Source: Piscinibacterium candidicorallinum (GTDB lineage: Bacteria; Pseudomonadota; Gammaproteobacteria; Burkholderiales; Burkholderiaceae_C). Taken from it: DNA of 64,000 nucleotides. The first letter of the stretch is position 1, and every line of letters begins with the position of its first letter. This document shows positions 1-8,797 of this stretch, one piece after another. The position numbers were made by a program, and so were the translations under genes. A model generated the notes under the pieces. It was not told the origin of the DNA. It ran no database searches and saw only the letters and a list, made by a program, of their open reading frames with translations. The stretch lies in the NCBI RefSeq assembly GCF_047549485.1, contig NZ_CP180191.1, forward strand, positions 1,054,001 through 1,118,000, written 5' to 3'.

Positions 1-1269
1 GCCCGGCTTGGCGGCGCCTTGCCGCAACGCACGGCGTTGTGCCCCCGCGTCACGGTACCTGCGCTGGAGAGCTACGGCGGCTTTGCGTTGAAGGCCGACG
101 GCAAGGAGATGAGCAGCACCATGGCGCTTGTACGCATGATGGGCACGCTCATCAAGGACGCCGAACTCGGGCCGCGCATGGTGCCCATCGTGGCCGATGA
201 GGCGCGCACTTTCGGCATGCAGGCGATGTTCCGGCAGGCTGGCATCTACAGCCCCAAGGGGCAGCAGTACGAGCCCGAGGACATCGGCACCGTGATGTTC
301 TACCGCGAGGCCACGGACGGCCAGATCCTGGAAGAGGGGATTACCGAAGCCGGCGCGCTCGCCTCCTGGACTGCAGCCGCGACCAGCTATGCGACGCACG
401 GCCTGGCCATGCTGCCGATCTACATCTACTACAGCGTGTTCGGATTCCAGCGTGTGGGCGATCAGATCTGGGCCGCCGCGGACCAGCGCGCACGGGGCAT
501 TCTTGTGGGGGCTACCAGCGGGCGGACCACACTGGCTGGTGAAGGCCTGCAACATCAGGATGGCACCTCTCACCTGATCGCCGCCACCATTCCAAATTGC
601 CGAGCCTACGACCCGGCGACCGCTGGCGAGCTTGCAGTCATTCTGGACGATGCGATGCGGTCGATCCTCGAGCATCAGCGCGACGAGTTCTTCTATCTCA
701 CTGTGACCAACGAGAACCTGCCGCAGCCGGACCTGCCTGCGGATGCAGTCGAGGGGGTGCTCCGCGGCATGTATCTGGCATCGGGCCAGTCCGGTGCACA
801 GGTCAGGCTGCTGGGCAGCGGTGCCACCCTGGCGCAGGCGCACGAGGCTGCGGCCCTGCTGCAAGCCCGATTTGGTGTGAGCGCCGCCGTGTATTCAGTG
901 ACCAGCTGGTCATTGCTTGCGCGTGACTGGACGCAGCAGGAGCGCGCACGCCGGCTGGGGCAATCAAGCACAGAGGCTTGGGTGGAGCGTCACTTGGGCG
1001 GATTGGCCCCGGTGATTGCGGCAGCCGACTATGTCAGGGCGGTGCCGGACAGCATTCGCGCAGCACTGAATGCTCCCTATGTGGTGCTTGGCTGCGACGG
1101 CTTTGGTCGAAGTGATACGCGCGCTCGTCTGCGTGACTTTTTCGAGATTGACGCCCGCTGGATGGCTTACTCGGCGCTGCATGCGCTGGGATGGAAGGGC
1201 GAGCCGCTTGCCGATGCAGCCCGCGTGCTTCGGCTTGATCGCGATCGACCTCCCCCCTGGACCAACTAG
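1..1269 (+). CDS. 2-oxoacid (pyruvate-type) dehydrogenase E1, homodimeric, C-terminal part
   Basis: This is the last ~422 residues of a homodimeric E1 subunit (AceE family, about 890 residues when complete). The frame is open to the left edge, so the start and the thiamine-diphosphate half lie outside the window. Family hallmarks are 'VADEARTFGMQ', 'GIYSPKGQQYEPED', 'YIYYSVFGFQR', 'GATSGRTTL.GEGLQHQDG' and 'VLGCDGFGRSDTR'. E1 decarboxylates a 2-oxoacid and passes the acyl group to a lipoyl E2. No E2 or E3 gene follows; the next gene is threonine dehydratase, which makes 2-oxobutyrate, so an MdeB-like 2-oxobutyrate dehydrogenase role is possible. The family call is firm; the substrate is inferred from context only. 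Confidence 0.93.
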   Translation, partial: ARLGGALPQRTALCPRVTVPALESYGGFALKADGKEMSSTMALVRMMGTLIKDAELGPRMVPIVADEARTFGMQAMFRQAGIYSPKGQQYEPEDIGTVMFYREATDGQILEEGITEAGALASWTAAATSYATHGLAMLPIYIYYSVFGFQRVGDQIWAAADQRARGILVGATSGRTTLAGEGLQHQDGTSHLIAATIPNCRAYDPATAGELAVILDDAMRSILEHQRDEFFYLTVTNENLPQPDLPADAVEGVLRGMYLASGQSGAQVRLLGSGATLAQAHEAAALLQARFGVSAAVYSVTSWSLLARDWTQQERARRLGQSSTEAWVERHLGGLAPVIAAADYVRAVPDSIRAALNAPYVVLGCDGFGRSDTRARLRDFFEIDARWMAYSALHALGWKGEPLADAARVLRLDRDRPPPWTN

Positions 1270-1542
1270 CAGGCAGACGTTCACCAAGCCCGCCAGCGGC
1301 CAAGGCTGGCGCAGGGGATGCTTGAGGATCCGCAGATCAGCGCGACATCGCAAGACGCGCACCCTCGGAAACGCACGGCGGGGGGCCAAAACGGTCCGAG
1401 TCCGTACACTTCCACCCAAGCACAATGCTTATGGGGCGGCGCGGCGGTGCCATCCGCACCCGGCTGTCGGTCTGCGACCCAACGCGAGACTTTGCCCCCC
1501 AGCTGAGCATGCAAGGAACCCCCTGAGCGAGAAAGCCCGTCG

Positions 1543-2745
1543 ATGGCCCTGACACTTGACGATATCCGTGCCGCGCAGACCCGCGTGTCGCCGCACGTAC
1601 TCAACACGCCTTTTGTGCCCTCGCGCACGCTGTCGGACATCTGCGGCTGCGAGGTGTTTCTCAAGTTCGAGAACCTCCAGTTCACCGCAAGCTTCAAGGA
1701 GCGGGGTGCGCTGAACAAGCTGGCACAACTCGATACCGACGAGCGCCGGCGCGGCGTGCTTGCAGTGTCCGCCGGTAATCATGCTCAGGGCGTGGCCTAC
1801 CACGCGCAGCGCATGGGTATTCCGGCCACGATCGTCATGCCCAAGTTCACGCCCGCCGTGAAAGTGGAGCGCACCAGGGCGTTCGGCGCGAATGTCGTGT
1901 TGCACGGAGCCACGTTTGACGATGCGCGCGAGCATGGCATGCGTCTGGTCGCCGAACAGGGTTTTGTTCTGGTGCACCCCTATGACGACCCGCAGGTTGC
2001 CGCTGGGCAGGGCACCATTGCCATGGAGATGTTGGCAGCGCAGCCGGATCTGGATGCCATGGTGATCGCGGTGGGCGGTGGCGGCATGATTGCCGGCATG
2101 GCGGTGGCCGCGAAGGCGCTCAAGCCGGGCATCAAGATGTTCGGTGTGCAGACCGAGCGCTTCCCGGCGGTGTTCAACGCCAAGCGCGGTACCGATCATG
2201 CGAGCGGCACGGCGACGATTGCCGAGGGCATCGCCGTCAAGTCACCCGGTGCGGGCAACGTGGAGATCGTGCGCAGTCTGGTGGATGACTGCGTCCTCGT
2301 GTCCGAAGCCGACATTGAGCGCAGCATCCTGATGCTGCTCGAGATTGAAAAGACGGTGGTGGAGGGCGCCGGGGCCGCTTGCCTCGCTGCACTACTGGCG
2401 CACCGCGAACTGTTCAGCGGTCTGCGCGTTGGCCTGGTCCTGTGTGGCGGGAACATCGACCCCTTGGTGCTGGCGGGAATCATCGAGCGCGGCATGGTGC
2501 GCTCAGGCCGCCTCGCTCGCATCACAGTCAGTGTGCGCGACGTGCCGGGCGCGCTCGCCAGCCTGACGCGGGTGCTGGCCGACAATTCCGCCAACATCGA
2601 GGAAGTACATCATCAGCGCGCGTTCACTGCGCTGTCTGCCCAGTACACCGAGGTCGACGTGGTCGTCCAGACACGCAATGCAGCGCACATCCAGGAACTG
2701 GTGGCCGCGCTCGTCGCCGAGGGGTTTGACGCGCGAGTGCATTGA
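1543..2745 (+). CDS. ilvA: Threonine dehydratase (threonine ammonia-lyase) with ACT domain
   Basis: PLP-dependent deaminase converting threonine to 2-oxobutyrate and ammonia. The 400-residue protein has the PLP lysine in 'SFKERGA' (K52), the asparagine motif 'SAGNHAQG', the phosphate-binding glycine loop 'VGGGGMIAG' near residue 175, and a C-terminal ACT domain from about residue 325 ('RITVSVRDVPGALASL'). Length and the single ACT domain match the short TdcB/IlvA class rather than the ~510-residue biosynthetic IlvA with two regulatory subdomains. It follows the E1 gene after a 273-bp gap in which I see no gene, and ends just before a strong terminator. The symbol is approximate (ilvA/tdcB type). 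Confidence 0.92.
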   Translation: MALTLDDIRAAQTRVSPHVLNTPFVPSRTLSDICGCEVFLKFENLQFTASFKERGALNKLAQLDTDERRRGVLAVSAGNHAQGVAYHAQRMGIPATIVMPKFTPAVKVERTRAFGANVVLHGATFDDAREHGMRLVAEQGFVLVHPYDDPQVAAGQGTIAMEMLAAQPDLDAMVIAVGGGGMIAGMAVAAKALKPGIKMFGVQTERFPAVFNAKRGTDHASGTATIAEGIAVKSPGAGNVEIVRSLVDDCVLVSEADIERSILMLLEIEKTVVEGAGAACLAALLAHRELFSGLRVGLVLCGGNIDPLVLAGIIERGMVRSGRLARITVSVRDVPGALASLTRVLADNSANIEEVHHQRAFTALSAQYTEVDVVVQTRNAAHIQELVAALVAEGFDARVH

Positions 2746-2770
2746 GTCGGCGTCGATTACTGCACGAAGC

Positions 2771-2800
2771 AAAACGGGCGACTGCACAGTCGCCCGTTTT
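2771..2800. terminator. Bidirectional rho-independent terminator
   Basis: A perfect 14-bp inverted repeat (AAAACGGGCGACTG / CAGTCGCCCGTTTT, loop CA) has an A-run on the left and a T-run on the right. It lies between the convergent threonine dehydratase and chalcone-isomerase-like genes, so it can serve both strands. Confidence 0.85.
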
Positions 2801-2817
2801 CGTTTAGGGTGAGCGCC

Positions 2818-3390
2818 TTACTTCTTGCCCAGCATTGCGTCCTTGAGATCGGCCTGGACGGGCTTGTTGCCCAACCAGATTTTCAGCAGAGCCTCGTAGA
2901 AGTCTTCGCCAGGAATGGCGGCCTGCTCCTTGCCCATCGAGTTCACAACCGTGCCGCGTGAGGGGTTGAAGTCGACCACGATCACGTCACCGGGCTTTCC
3001 CGAGGGGATCGTTGCAAATACCTGACCGAACTGAACAAGCTGCGTACTCACCTTCTGCAACTCCTCGGGGCTCAGGTTGTCGCGAACACCCTTGAGAAAG
3101 GCTTCGCCAAGATCTTTGGATGAAATTTCACGCAGCAACGTGAGATGCACCCGCTTGGCGCCCTTCATGTTCAGGACTTCATTCGCGTTGCCGCTCTTCC
3201 TGGGCAAATACAGGCCGCCGACGTAGACCTTGAAGCCGAATCGGCTGCGGACGCCGGCGCCATTCAGGGTCAGCGACTGTCCGGCCACAGTGACCTGATC
3301 CGGGATCTTGACGCCTTCGAGTTCGGCGCCTTGGGCGGTCGGGGTCAGAAAAGCCAGCGCGAAGAGCGCAGCAGCAATCAGTTTGTTCAT
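2818..3390 (-). CDS. Chalcone isomerase-like secreted protein (copy 1)
   Basis: A 190-residue exported protein of the bacterial chalcone-isomerase-like family. It starts with a signal peptide (MNKLIAAALFALAFLTPTAQG) followed by the fold's typical motifs: 'GVRSRFGFKVYVGGLYLP', 'KRVHLTLLREIS' and 'EDFYEALLKIWLGNKPVQ'. Bacterial members are generally of unknown function and not shown to act on flavonoids. ATG at 3390 has the Shine-Dalgarno GAGGAGAG at good spacing; an in-frame TTG 15 bases upstream overlaps that site and is unlikely. It lies downstream of, and in the same direction as, a paralogue, separated by a terminator. Confidence 0.88.
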   Translation of the reverse strand: MNKLIAAALFALAFLTPTAQGAELEGVKIPDQVTVAGQSLTLNGAGVRSRFGFKVYVGGLYLPRKSGNANEVLNMKGAKRVHLTLLREISSKDLGEAFLKGVRDNLSPEELQKVSTQLVQFGQVFATIPSGKPGDVIVVDFNPSRGTVVNSMGKEQAAIPGEDFYEALLKIWLGNKPVQADLKDAMLGKK

Positions 3391-3522
3391 CAAGTCTCTC
3401 CTCAAAGCATCGGGGGCGAGAGGAGCTTATCGGTCGGCCCAGCGCTCGCTCGGGCAAATAGCGGGGGAAAACATCCCCTATTTCCGGCATCGCTGTGGCT
3501 CCGTGTTCGCGGCACAAATTAA

Positions 3523-3545
3523 ACAGGGCGCCTGTGGCGCCCTGT
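3523..3545 (-). terminator. Rho-independent terminator after chalcone-isomerase-like copy 2
   Basis: A 10-bp perfect inverted repeat (ACAGGGCGCC / GGCGCCCTGT, loop 3). Read on the minus strand it is followed by TTTAATTT, so it likely ends transcription of the upstream minus-strand paralogue before copy 1. Confidence 0.7.
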
Positions 3546-3574
3546 ATGTCAGTGAGCGCGAGGAGCGCCCTGAC

Positions 3575-4225
3575 TTAGCTGCGTTCGGATGACTGCTGAG
3601 GCGCAGGTGCAGCTGAAGGTGCCGCTGCAGGCGCAGATTGCCCCGGGCGCACGCCGAGCAGAAGATCCTTCAGATCCGCCTGCACCGGCTTGTCGCCCAA
3701 CCAGATGCGCAACAGCGCAGAGTTGAACTCGTCGCCGGCCACGTCACCCACCTGCTTGCCGTTGATGATGAGGTTCATGCCCTTGCCCGGCAGGAGGTCG
3801 AGCACGATGGTGTCACCGGCTTTCAGCGCGGGAATGGAGCCGAAGAACTGACCGAACTGCACCAACTGCACACCCAGGCGCTGAATTTCGGCGGGCGGAA
3901 CGTTGTCCCGAATGCCCTTCAGGAAGGCATTGCCTAGCTCGGTGTTGTTGATCTCGCGGCGCAGGGTCAGATGAACCCGCTTGGCGCCGGGCATCGTGAT
4001 GGCCTCGCGCGCATTGTTGGTCTTCTTGGGCAGGTACAGGCCGATCACGTACACGCGGAAGCCGAAGCGGCTACGCATGCCCATCCCATTCAGGGTGGCG
4101 CTTTGGCCGCCCACGCTGGTCGTATTGGGCAACGAGACCTTATCGATTTCGGTCGACTGAGCCAGCGCGGGTTGGCTCGCCAAGGTAGCCAGCGCGAGCG
4201 CGGCCACCGCAAAAATGCGCTTCAT
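3575..4225 (-). CDS. Chalcone isomerase-like secreted protein (copy 2)
   Basis: Paralogue of the neighbouring gene. It has a signal peptide (MKRIFAVAALALATLASQPALAQ) and the same core: 'GMRSRFGFRVYVIGLYLP', 'KRVHLTLRREIN', 'LGNAFLKGIRDNVPP' and 'RIWLGDKPVQADLKDLLLG'. It differs by a ~25-residue Ala/Pro/Ser-rich tail. Two in-frame ATGs lie close together; the second (4225) has GGAG 8 bases upstream, while the first (4231) is only 2 bases from it, so 4225 is preferred. Function is unknown; tandem duplication is evident from the alignment of the two proteins. Confidence 0.87.
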   Translation of the reverse strand: MKRIFAVAALALATLASQPALAQSTEIDKVSLPNTTSVGGQSATLNGMGMRSRFGFRVYVIGLYLPKKTNNAREAITMPGAKRVHLTLRREINNTELGNAFLKGIRDNVPPAEIQRLGVQLVQFGQFFGSIPALKAGDTIVLDLLPGKGMNLIINGKQVGDVAGDEFNSALLRIWLGDKPVQADLKDLLLGVRPGQSAPAAAPSAAPAPQQSSERS

Positions 4226-4360
4226 GAACATGTCTCCTGATCCTTTTTTGTGAACATCGTCCGTCAGCGATGTGACAGGATGATTCCCGCGCAGACAGAC
4301 GGCCGAAATGTTAGTTCCCGCTCACTCGTCGTGAACCCCTGGCGTTGCGGCCGTACGTCG

Positions 4361-5143
4361 TTATTCGCTCATGCCCGGCGTGACCGTGGAGAAACCCGCA
4401 TCTACGTAGGTGATTTCACCGGTCACTGCGCTGGCCAGATCGGACAGCAGGAAGGCTGCGACGTTGCCGACTTCGTCGATCGTCACGTTGCGCCGCAGCG
4501 GCGCATGGGCCTGCACAAAGTGCAGGATCTTGGAGAAGTCCTTGATGCCGGATGCAGCCAGGGTCTTGATGGGGCCTGCGGATATGCCGTTCACACGCAC
4601 ACCCTTGGGGCCCAGCGCGCTGGCGAGATAGCGCACGCTGGCTTCGAGTGAGGCCTTGGCCAGACCCATGGTGTTGTAGTTGGGCACGACTGACACGGCG
4701 CCTAGGTAGCTCAGCGTGAGCAGGGCAGCGCGATCATTGAGCATGGGCGCCGCTGCCTTGGCCATGGCCGGAAAGCTGTAGGCGGAGATGTCATGCGCGA
4801 TGCGGAAACCCTCACGTGAGATGCCGTCCAGGAAGTCGCCGGCGATCGCCTCGCGCGGCGCAAAGCCGATGGCGTGCACGAAGCCGTCGAAGGTCGGCCA
4901 GGTGGCAGACAAGTCCTTGAACACCCGTTCGATCTGCTCATCACTGCCCACGTCACAGTCGAACACGAGATCCGAGCCGAATTCACGCGCGAATTCCGTG
5001 ATCCGGTCCTTGAAGCGGTCGCCGACGTAGGTGAACGCCAACTCGGCGCCCTCGCGCTTGCAGGCGCTGGCGATGCCGTAGGCGATGGAGCGGTTGGACA
5101 GCAAACCGGTGATCAGGAGGCGCTTGCCGGCAAGAAAGCCCAT
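4361..5143 (-). CDS. fabI: Enoyl-[acyl-carrier-protein] reductase (NADH), FabI
   Basis: Catalyses the last reduction of each fatty-acid elongation cycle. The 260-residue protein matches FabI length and shows the divergent short-chain-dehydrogenase pattern: 'GLLSNRSIAYGIA' NADH-binding loop, 'VHAIGFAPREAI', the Tyr-x6-Lys active site in 'YNTMGLAK', and 'VNGISAGPIKTLAASGI'. ATG at 5143 gives the standard start 'MGFLAGKRLLITG'; an upstream in-frame start would add an unconserved 11 residues. The Shine-Dalgarno is weak. It is divergent from the peptide transporter operon. Confidence 0.96.
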   Translation of the reverse strand: MGFLAGKRLLITGLLSNRSIAYGIASACKREGAELAFTYVGDRFKDRITEFAREFGSDLVFDCDVGSDEQIERVFKDLSATWPTFDGFVHAIGFAPREAIAGDFLDGISREGFRIAHDISAYSFPAMAKAAAPMLNDRAALLTLSYLGAVSVVPNYNTMGLAKASLEASVRYLASALGPKGVRVNGISAGPIKTLAASGIKDFSKILHFVQAHAPLRRNVTIDEVGNVAAFLLSDLASAVTGEITYVDAGFSTVTPGMSE

Positions 5144-5343
5144 AAGTGCGGATTCCGTTGGTTGTGAATGCCACAAATGCTACTTCCAAGGGTGGCTCGG
5201 AGCGGGAAAACCCTGAGCCGCAGGGGCTGCGGCCTCTATCATCCGCGCTTTGCCGCCAGACCCTGGCCGGTAGCGCGCCAAACCCGCGCTCTCCGGCAGC
5301 ACGTTCACAAGACCTGATGGGCTGGCGCTGGAGGGGATCAGAT

Positions 5344-7617
5344 ATGACGTGGAATCGTTCCGGCCGCACGCGCGCCGGATGGCCAGGCACGGTCGTGCTC
5401 GGCCTGATGCTGGGCTTGGCCGCCTGTGGCGAGGTGCCCAACAGTCCGCACCCCGGCGGTGCCGAGCGCGAGAACACCCTGTTCTCCAGCTTCCAAGAGC
5501 GCTCGCCCAAGTACCTGGACCCCGTGTCGTCCTACGCGAACAACGAGACCCCGGTCACCTACCAGGTCTACGAGCCGCTCTACGGCTATCACTATTTGAA
5601 GCGGCCGTACGAACTGGTACCGAAGGGCGCCAGCCGCGTGGTCGCGGTGCCGCGCTACTTCGACAAGGACGGCAAGGAACTTGGCGCGGATGCGCCGGGC
5701 GAGCAGATTGCCGAGAGCGTGTACGACATCCCGATCCGCCGCGGCATGCGCTACTCGCCGCACCCCGCCTTCGCAAAGGATGCCCAGGGCAATTACCTGT
5801 ATCACAAGCTGACCGAAGCGGATGTGCGCGGCAAGCGCAGCCCCTTCGATTGGACTCAGACCGGCACCCGCGAAGTCACCGCGGAGGACTACGTCTACAC
5901 GGTCAAGCGCAATGCCACGACGCGCACGCTTGCGGTGATCTCCTCGGTGTTTGCGGAATACATCGTCGGCTTGAAGGACTACATGGAGCTGATCCAGGCC
6001 GAGGACAAGAAGCTCCTGGCCGGCACGGATCCGTCCAGCCTGGACAAACCCTTCCTGGACTTCCGCAAGTACCCGTTGGCTGGCGCGAGCGCGCCGGACC
6101 CTTACACCCTGCGTCTGCGCATCAAGGGCAAGTACCCGCAGATGAAGTACTGGATGGCGATGACGTTCTTTGCCCCCACGCCGTGGGAGGTGGACTACTT
6201 CTACACCCAGCCTGGCATGGCCTTCAACGGCCTGTCGATGAACACCTGGCCCGTAGGCAGCGGCCCCTACATGATGGTCGACTACGTGCGCGATCGGCAT
6301 CACATCCTCAAGCGCAACCCCAACTACCGCACTGACGACTTCTACCCCTGCGAGGGCGAGGCCAGCGACACCGCCGCCGGCTTCCTGAAGGACTGCGGCA
6401 AGCCCATGCCCTTCATCGACACGCTCGTGTTCCGGCAGGACAAGGAAAAGGTGCCGATGAAGGCCAAGTTCCGTGCGGGATTTCTGGATGTACCGGAGAT
6501 CGAGCGCACCGAGTACGGCGTGGAGTTCAGCATCGACGCCGATGACGACCCCAAGGTGGCCGCCGAGTTCAAGGAGCGCGGCATGCAGTTCCCCAAGTTC
6601 CTTGATCCCTCCATCTGGTACACGGGCTTCAACATGCTCGACCCCGTGGTGGGTTGGGGCAACACGCCCGAGCAGCAGGTGAAGAACCGCAAGCTCCGCC
6701 AGGCGATCTCGATTGCGATCGACTTCGATGAGTGGAACACCATCTTCCCGACCAAGGGCGGCGTGGCTGGCATGGGCCCGATGCCGCCGGGTGTGTTTGG
6801 CTCGCGCTATGGCACCGCCGAGGGGGTGAACCCGGTGACGCACAGCTGGAAGGATGGCCGCTACGTGCGCCGGCCCATCGAGGACGCCAAGCGCCTGCTG
6901 GCCGAAGCCGGCTACCCGGACGGGCGTGATGCCAAGACCGGCAAGCCGCTGGTGATCAACTACGACTTCCAGCGCGCGCTGACGCCGGAGTTCCGTGCCG
7001 AGGTCGATTGGATGGCCAAGCAGTTCGCCAAGATCAACATCCAGCTTGAGGTCCGCGCCACTGACTTCAACCAGTACCAGGACAAGAAGCGCAAGGGCGC
7101 GCTGCAGTTCTACTGGGGTGGCTGGCTGGCGGACTACCCGGATGCCGAGAACTTCCTGTTCCTGCTCTACGGGCCGAACTCGAGTGCCAAGTTCGACGGC
7201 GAGAACATCTCCAACTACGACAACCCCGAATACAACAAGCGCTTCGACCGCTTGAAGCTGCTCGATGACGGGCCGGAGAAGCAGAAGCTGATCGACGAGT
7301 TGGAGAGCATTGCGCGCGAAGACGCGGTCTGGAGCTTCGGCTACTACCCCTATGCCGGTGGCGCCTTCCACCAGTGGGTGGGCAACGGCAAGCCCGCCAC
7401 CATGATCCGGGACATGGCCAAGTACTACACCATCGACGCGCCGCTGCGCGCCGAGAAGATCCGCGAGTGGAACCAGCCGGTGCGCTGGCCGCTGGCGCTG
7501 ATTGTTTTGTTGCTGGCGCTGGCTGCCATCCCCGCGATCCGCATGATCCGCCGCCGCGAAGCGGCCCGTGGCCTCAGCGCGACCACGCGCGAACCCGCCA
7601 CGCAAGGCGCGGAGTGA
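5344..7617 (+). CDS. Oligopeptide-type ABC transporter binding lipoprotein (SBP family 5)
   Basis: A 757-residue extracellular solute-binding protein of the DppA/OppA/YejA type. The start at 5344 gives a lipoprotein signal ending in 'LGLAAC' and is preceded by a GGAGGGG ribosome site; longer starts lack both. SBP features include 'ERSPKYLDPVSSY', 'YEPLYGYHYL', 'VGSGPYMM', 'RQAISIAIDFDEW' and 'FYWGGWLADYPDAENF'. Unusually, the C terminus carries a hydrophobic segment (about residues 714-734, 'WPLALIVLLLALAAIPAI') followed by the basic sequence RMIRRREAAR, so the protein looks anchored at both ends. It is the first gene of a four-gene importer operon, with only 4 bases to the first permease. 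The ligand is unknown; oligopeptides are the default guess. Confidence 0.9.
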   Translation: MTWNRSGRTRAGWPGTVVLGLMLGLAACGEVPNSPHPGGAERENTLFSSFQERSPKYLDPVSSYANNETPVTYQVYEPLYGYHYLKRPYELVPKGASRVVAVPRYFDKDGKELGADAPGEQIAESVYDIPIRRGMRYSPHPAFAKDAQGNYLYHKLTEADVRGKRSPFDWTQTGTREVTAEDYVYTVKRNATTRTLAVISSVFAEYIVGLKDYMELIQAEDKKLLAGTDPSSLDKPFLDFRKYPLAGASAPDPYTLRLRIKGKYPQMKYWMAMTFFAPTPWEVDYFYTQPGMAFNGLSMNTWPVGSGPYMMVDYVRDRHHILKRNPNYRTDDFYPCEGEASDTAAGFLKDCGKPMPFIDTLVFRQDKEKVPMKAKFRAGFLDVPEIERTEYGVEFSIDADDDPKVAAEFKERGMQFPKFLDPSIWYTGFNMLDPVVGWGNTPEQQVKNRKLRQAISIAIDFDEWNTIFPTKGGVAGMGPMPPGVFGSRYGTAEGVNPVTHSWKDGRYVRRPIEDAKRLLAEAGYPDGRDAKTGKPLVINYDFQRALTPEFRAEVDWMAKQFAKINIQLEVRATDFNQYQDKKRKGALQFYWGGWLADYPDAENFLFLLYGPNSSAKFDGENISNYDNPEYNKRFDRLKLLDDGPEKQKLIDELESIAREDAVWSFGYYPYAGGAFHQWVGNGKPATMIRDMAKYYTIDAPLRAEKIREWNQPVRWPLALIVLLLALAAIPAIRMIRRREAARGLSATTREPATQGAE

Positions 7618-7621
7618 CCCG

Positions 7622-8605
7622 ATGCTGAACTACATCATCCGACGCGCGCTCTACGGCATCCTCGTGCTGCTGGGCGTGAATATCTTCACCTTCATCCTGT
7701 TCTTCACGGTCAACACGCCGGACGACATGGCGCGCCTGAACATCGGCGGCAAGCGCGTGAGCGCCGACCAGATCCAGAAATGGAAGGCCGAGCGCGGCTA
7801 TGACAAGCCGATGTACTTCAACGCGGCCGCCAGCGGCAGCAGCAAGGTGACCGAGACCATCTTCTGGGAGCGTTCGGTCGGTCTGCTGGCGCTGAACTTC
7901 GGCCGCGCGGACGGCGAAGCCGGTGGCGACATCGGCCACGAGATCGCCACGCGCATGAAGGCCTCTCTCGCGCTTGCCGTGCCCACCTTCATCCTGACGG
8001 TGATGGCCACGGTCGGTCTGGGGCTTCTGCTGGTGTTCTTCCGGAACACGCCGATCGACTTCTGGGGTGTGGTGCTGTGCGTGTTTCTGCTGTCGATCTC
8101 GAGCCTGTTCTACATCATCGTCGGGCAGTTCATGTTCTCGAAGGTCATGCGCCTGTTCCCGATCTCGGGCTTTGCCGGCGGGCTGGACGTGGTGAAGTTC
8201 CTGTTCCTGCCGGTAGCGCTGTCGTTGCTGGCGCGTCTGGGGGGGGATGCACGCCTGTCACGCGCCATGTTTCTGGAGGAGGTCGGCAAGGACTATGTGC
8301 GCACGGCTCGGGCCAAGGGCCTGTCCGAGCGCCTGGTGCTGCTGCGCCATGTGCTGCGCAATGCGCTGATCCCGATCATCACCAGCGCCGGCAGCTATCT
8401 GCCTTTCATCTTCATGGGCAGCCTGGTGTTCGAGAGCTTTTTCGGCATCCCCGGCCTGGGCAGCTACGTGATCGACGCCATCGGCGGGCAGGACTTCGCC
8501 ATCGTGCGCTCCATGGTCTTCGTGGGCAGCCTGATCTACATCGTGAGCTACATGCTGATCGACATCCTGTACACGGTGGTGGACCCTCGTGTACGTCTCG
8601 CTTGA
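7622..8605 (+). CDS. ABC transporter permease, DppB/OppB type
   Basis: A 327-residue inner-membrane permease. It has an N-terminal membrane helix ('ALYGILVLLGVNIFTFILFF'), a periplasmic stretch to about residue 115, then the BPD_transp_1 domain with its ATPase-contacting EAA loop around 'EEVGKDYVRTARAKGLSE.LVLLRHVLRNALIP'. The start at 7622 is the canonical 'MLNYIIRRALYGILVLLGV', 4 bases after the binding-protein stop codon, implying translational coupling. It partners the permease at 8798. Confidence 0.93.
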   Translation: MLNYIIRRALYGILVLLGVNIFTFILFFTVNTPDDMARLNIGGKRVSADQIQKWKAERGYDKPMYFNAAASGSSKVTETIFWERSVGLLALNFGRADGEAGGDIGHEIATRMKASLALAVPTFILTVMATVGLGLLLVFFRNTPIDFWGVVLCVFLLSISSLFYIIVGQFMFSKVMRLFPISGFAGGLDVVKFLFLPVALSLLARLGGDARLSRAMFLEEVGKDYVRTARAKGLSERLVLLRHVLRNALIPIITSAGSYLPFIFMGSLVFESFFGIPGLGSYVIDAIGGQDFAIVRSMVFVGSLIYIVSYMLIDILYTVVDPRVRLA

Positions 8606-8647
8606 TAGGCCGAAAATGATTGAAAATCAAATTGCCAATGAAGCGTT

Positions 8648-8668
8648 ATCCGCATGCCTTGTGCGGAT
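8648..8668 (+). repeat. Hairpin in the spacer between the two permease genes
   Basis: A 7-bp perfect inverted repeat (ATCCGCA / TGCGGAT, 7-base loop) lies in an AT-richer 192-bp spacer that interrupts an otherwise tightly packed operon. There is no T-run, so it is not a standard terminator. It could influence mRNA stability or the ratio of upstream to downstream products; this is inference. Confidence 0.45.
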
Positions 8669-8714
8669 CTCGGCATGTCTTCATCAGTTCAAATTCGCGG
8701 CTGAAAATGAGATA

Positions 8715-8743
8715 AATGGCTCCTGGAGCGGGTCTTCAGGCCA
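8715..8743 (+). repeat. Partial copy of a dispersed palindromic repeat
   Basis: 29 bases matching the left half of the repeat at 45050-45116 (24 of 29 identical by hand alignment, with the same TCTTCAGGCCA core). It lies in the spacer between the two permease genes. The palindromic right arm is not preserved here. Confidence 0.45.
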
Positions 8744-8797
8744 TGTGTCTTCGGGGCATGTCTCTGGCGCTACCGCCACAGCAGGAGGCCGCTGACC

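Noticed and set aside
5338..7605. Very long open frame (755 codons) on the minus strand
   Set aside because: It is a shadow of the peptide-binding lipoprotein gene. Its translation is low-complexity His/Arg/Val-rich with no domain, while the plus-strand frame is a clear SBP.
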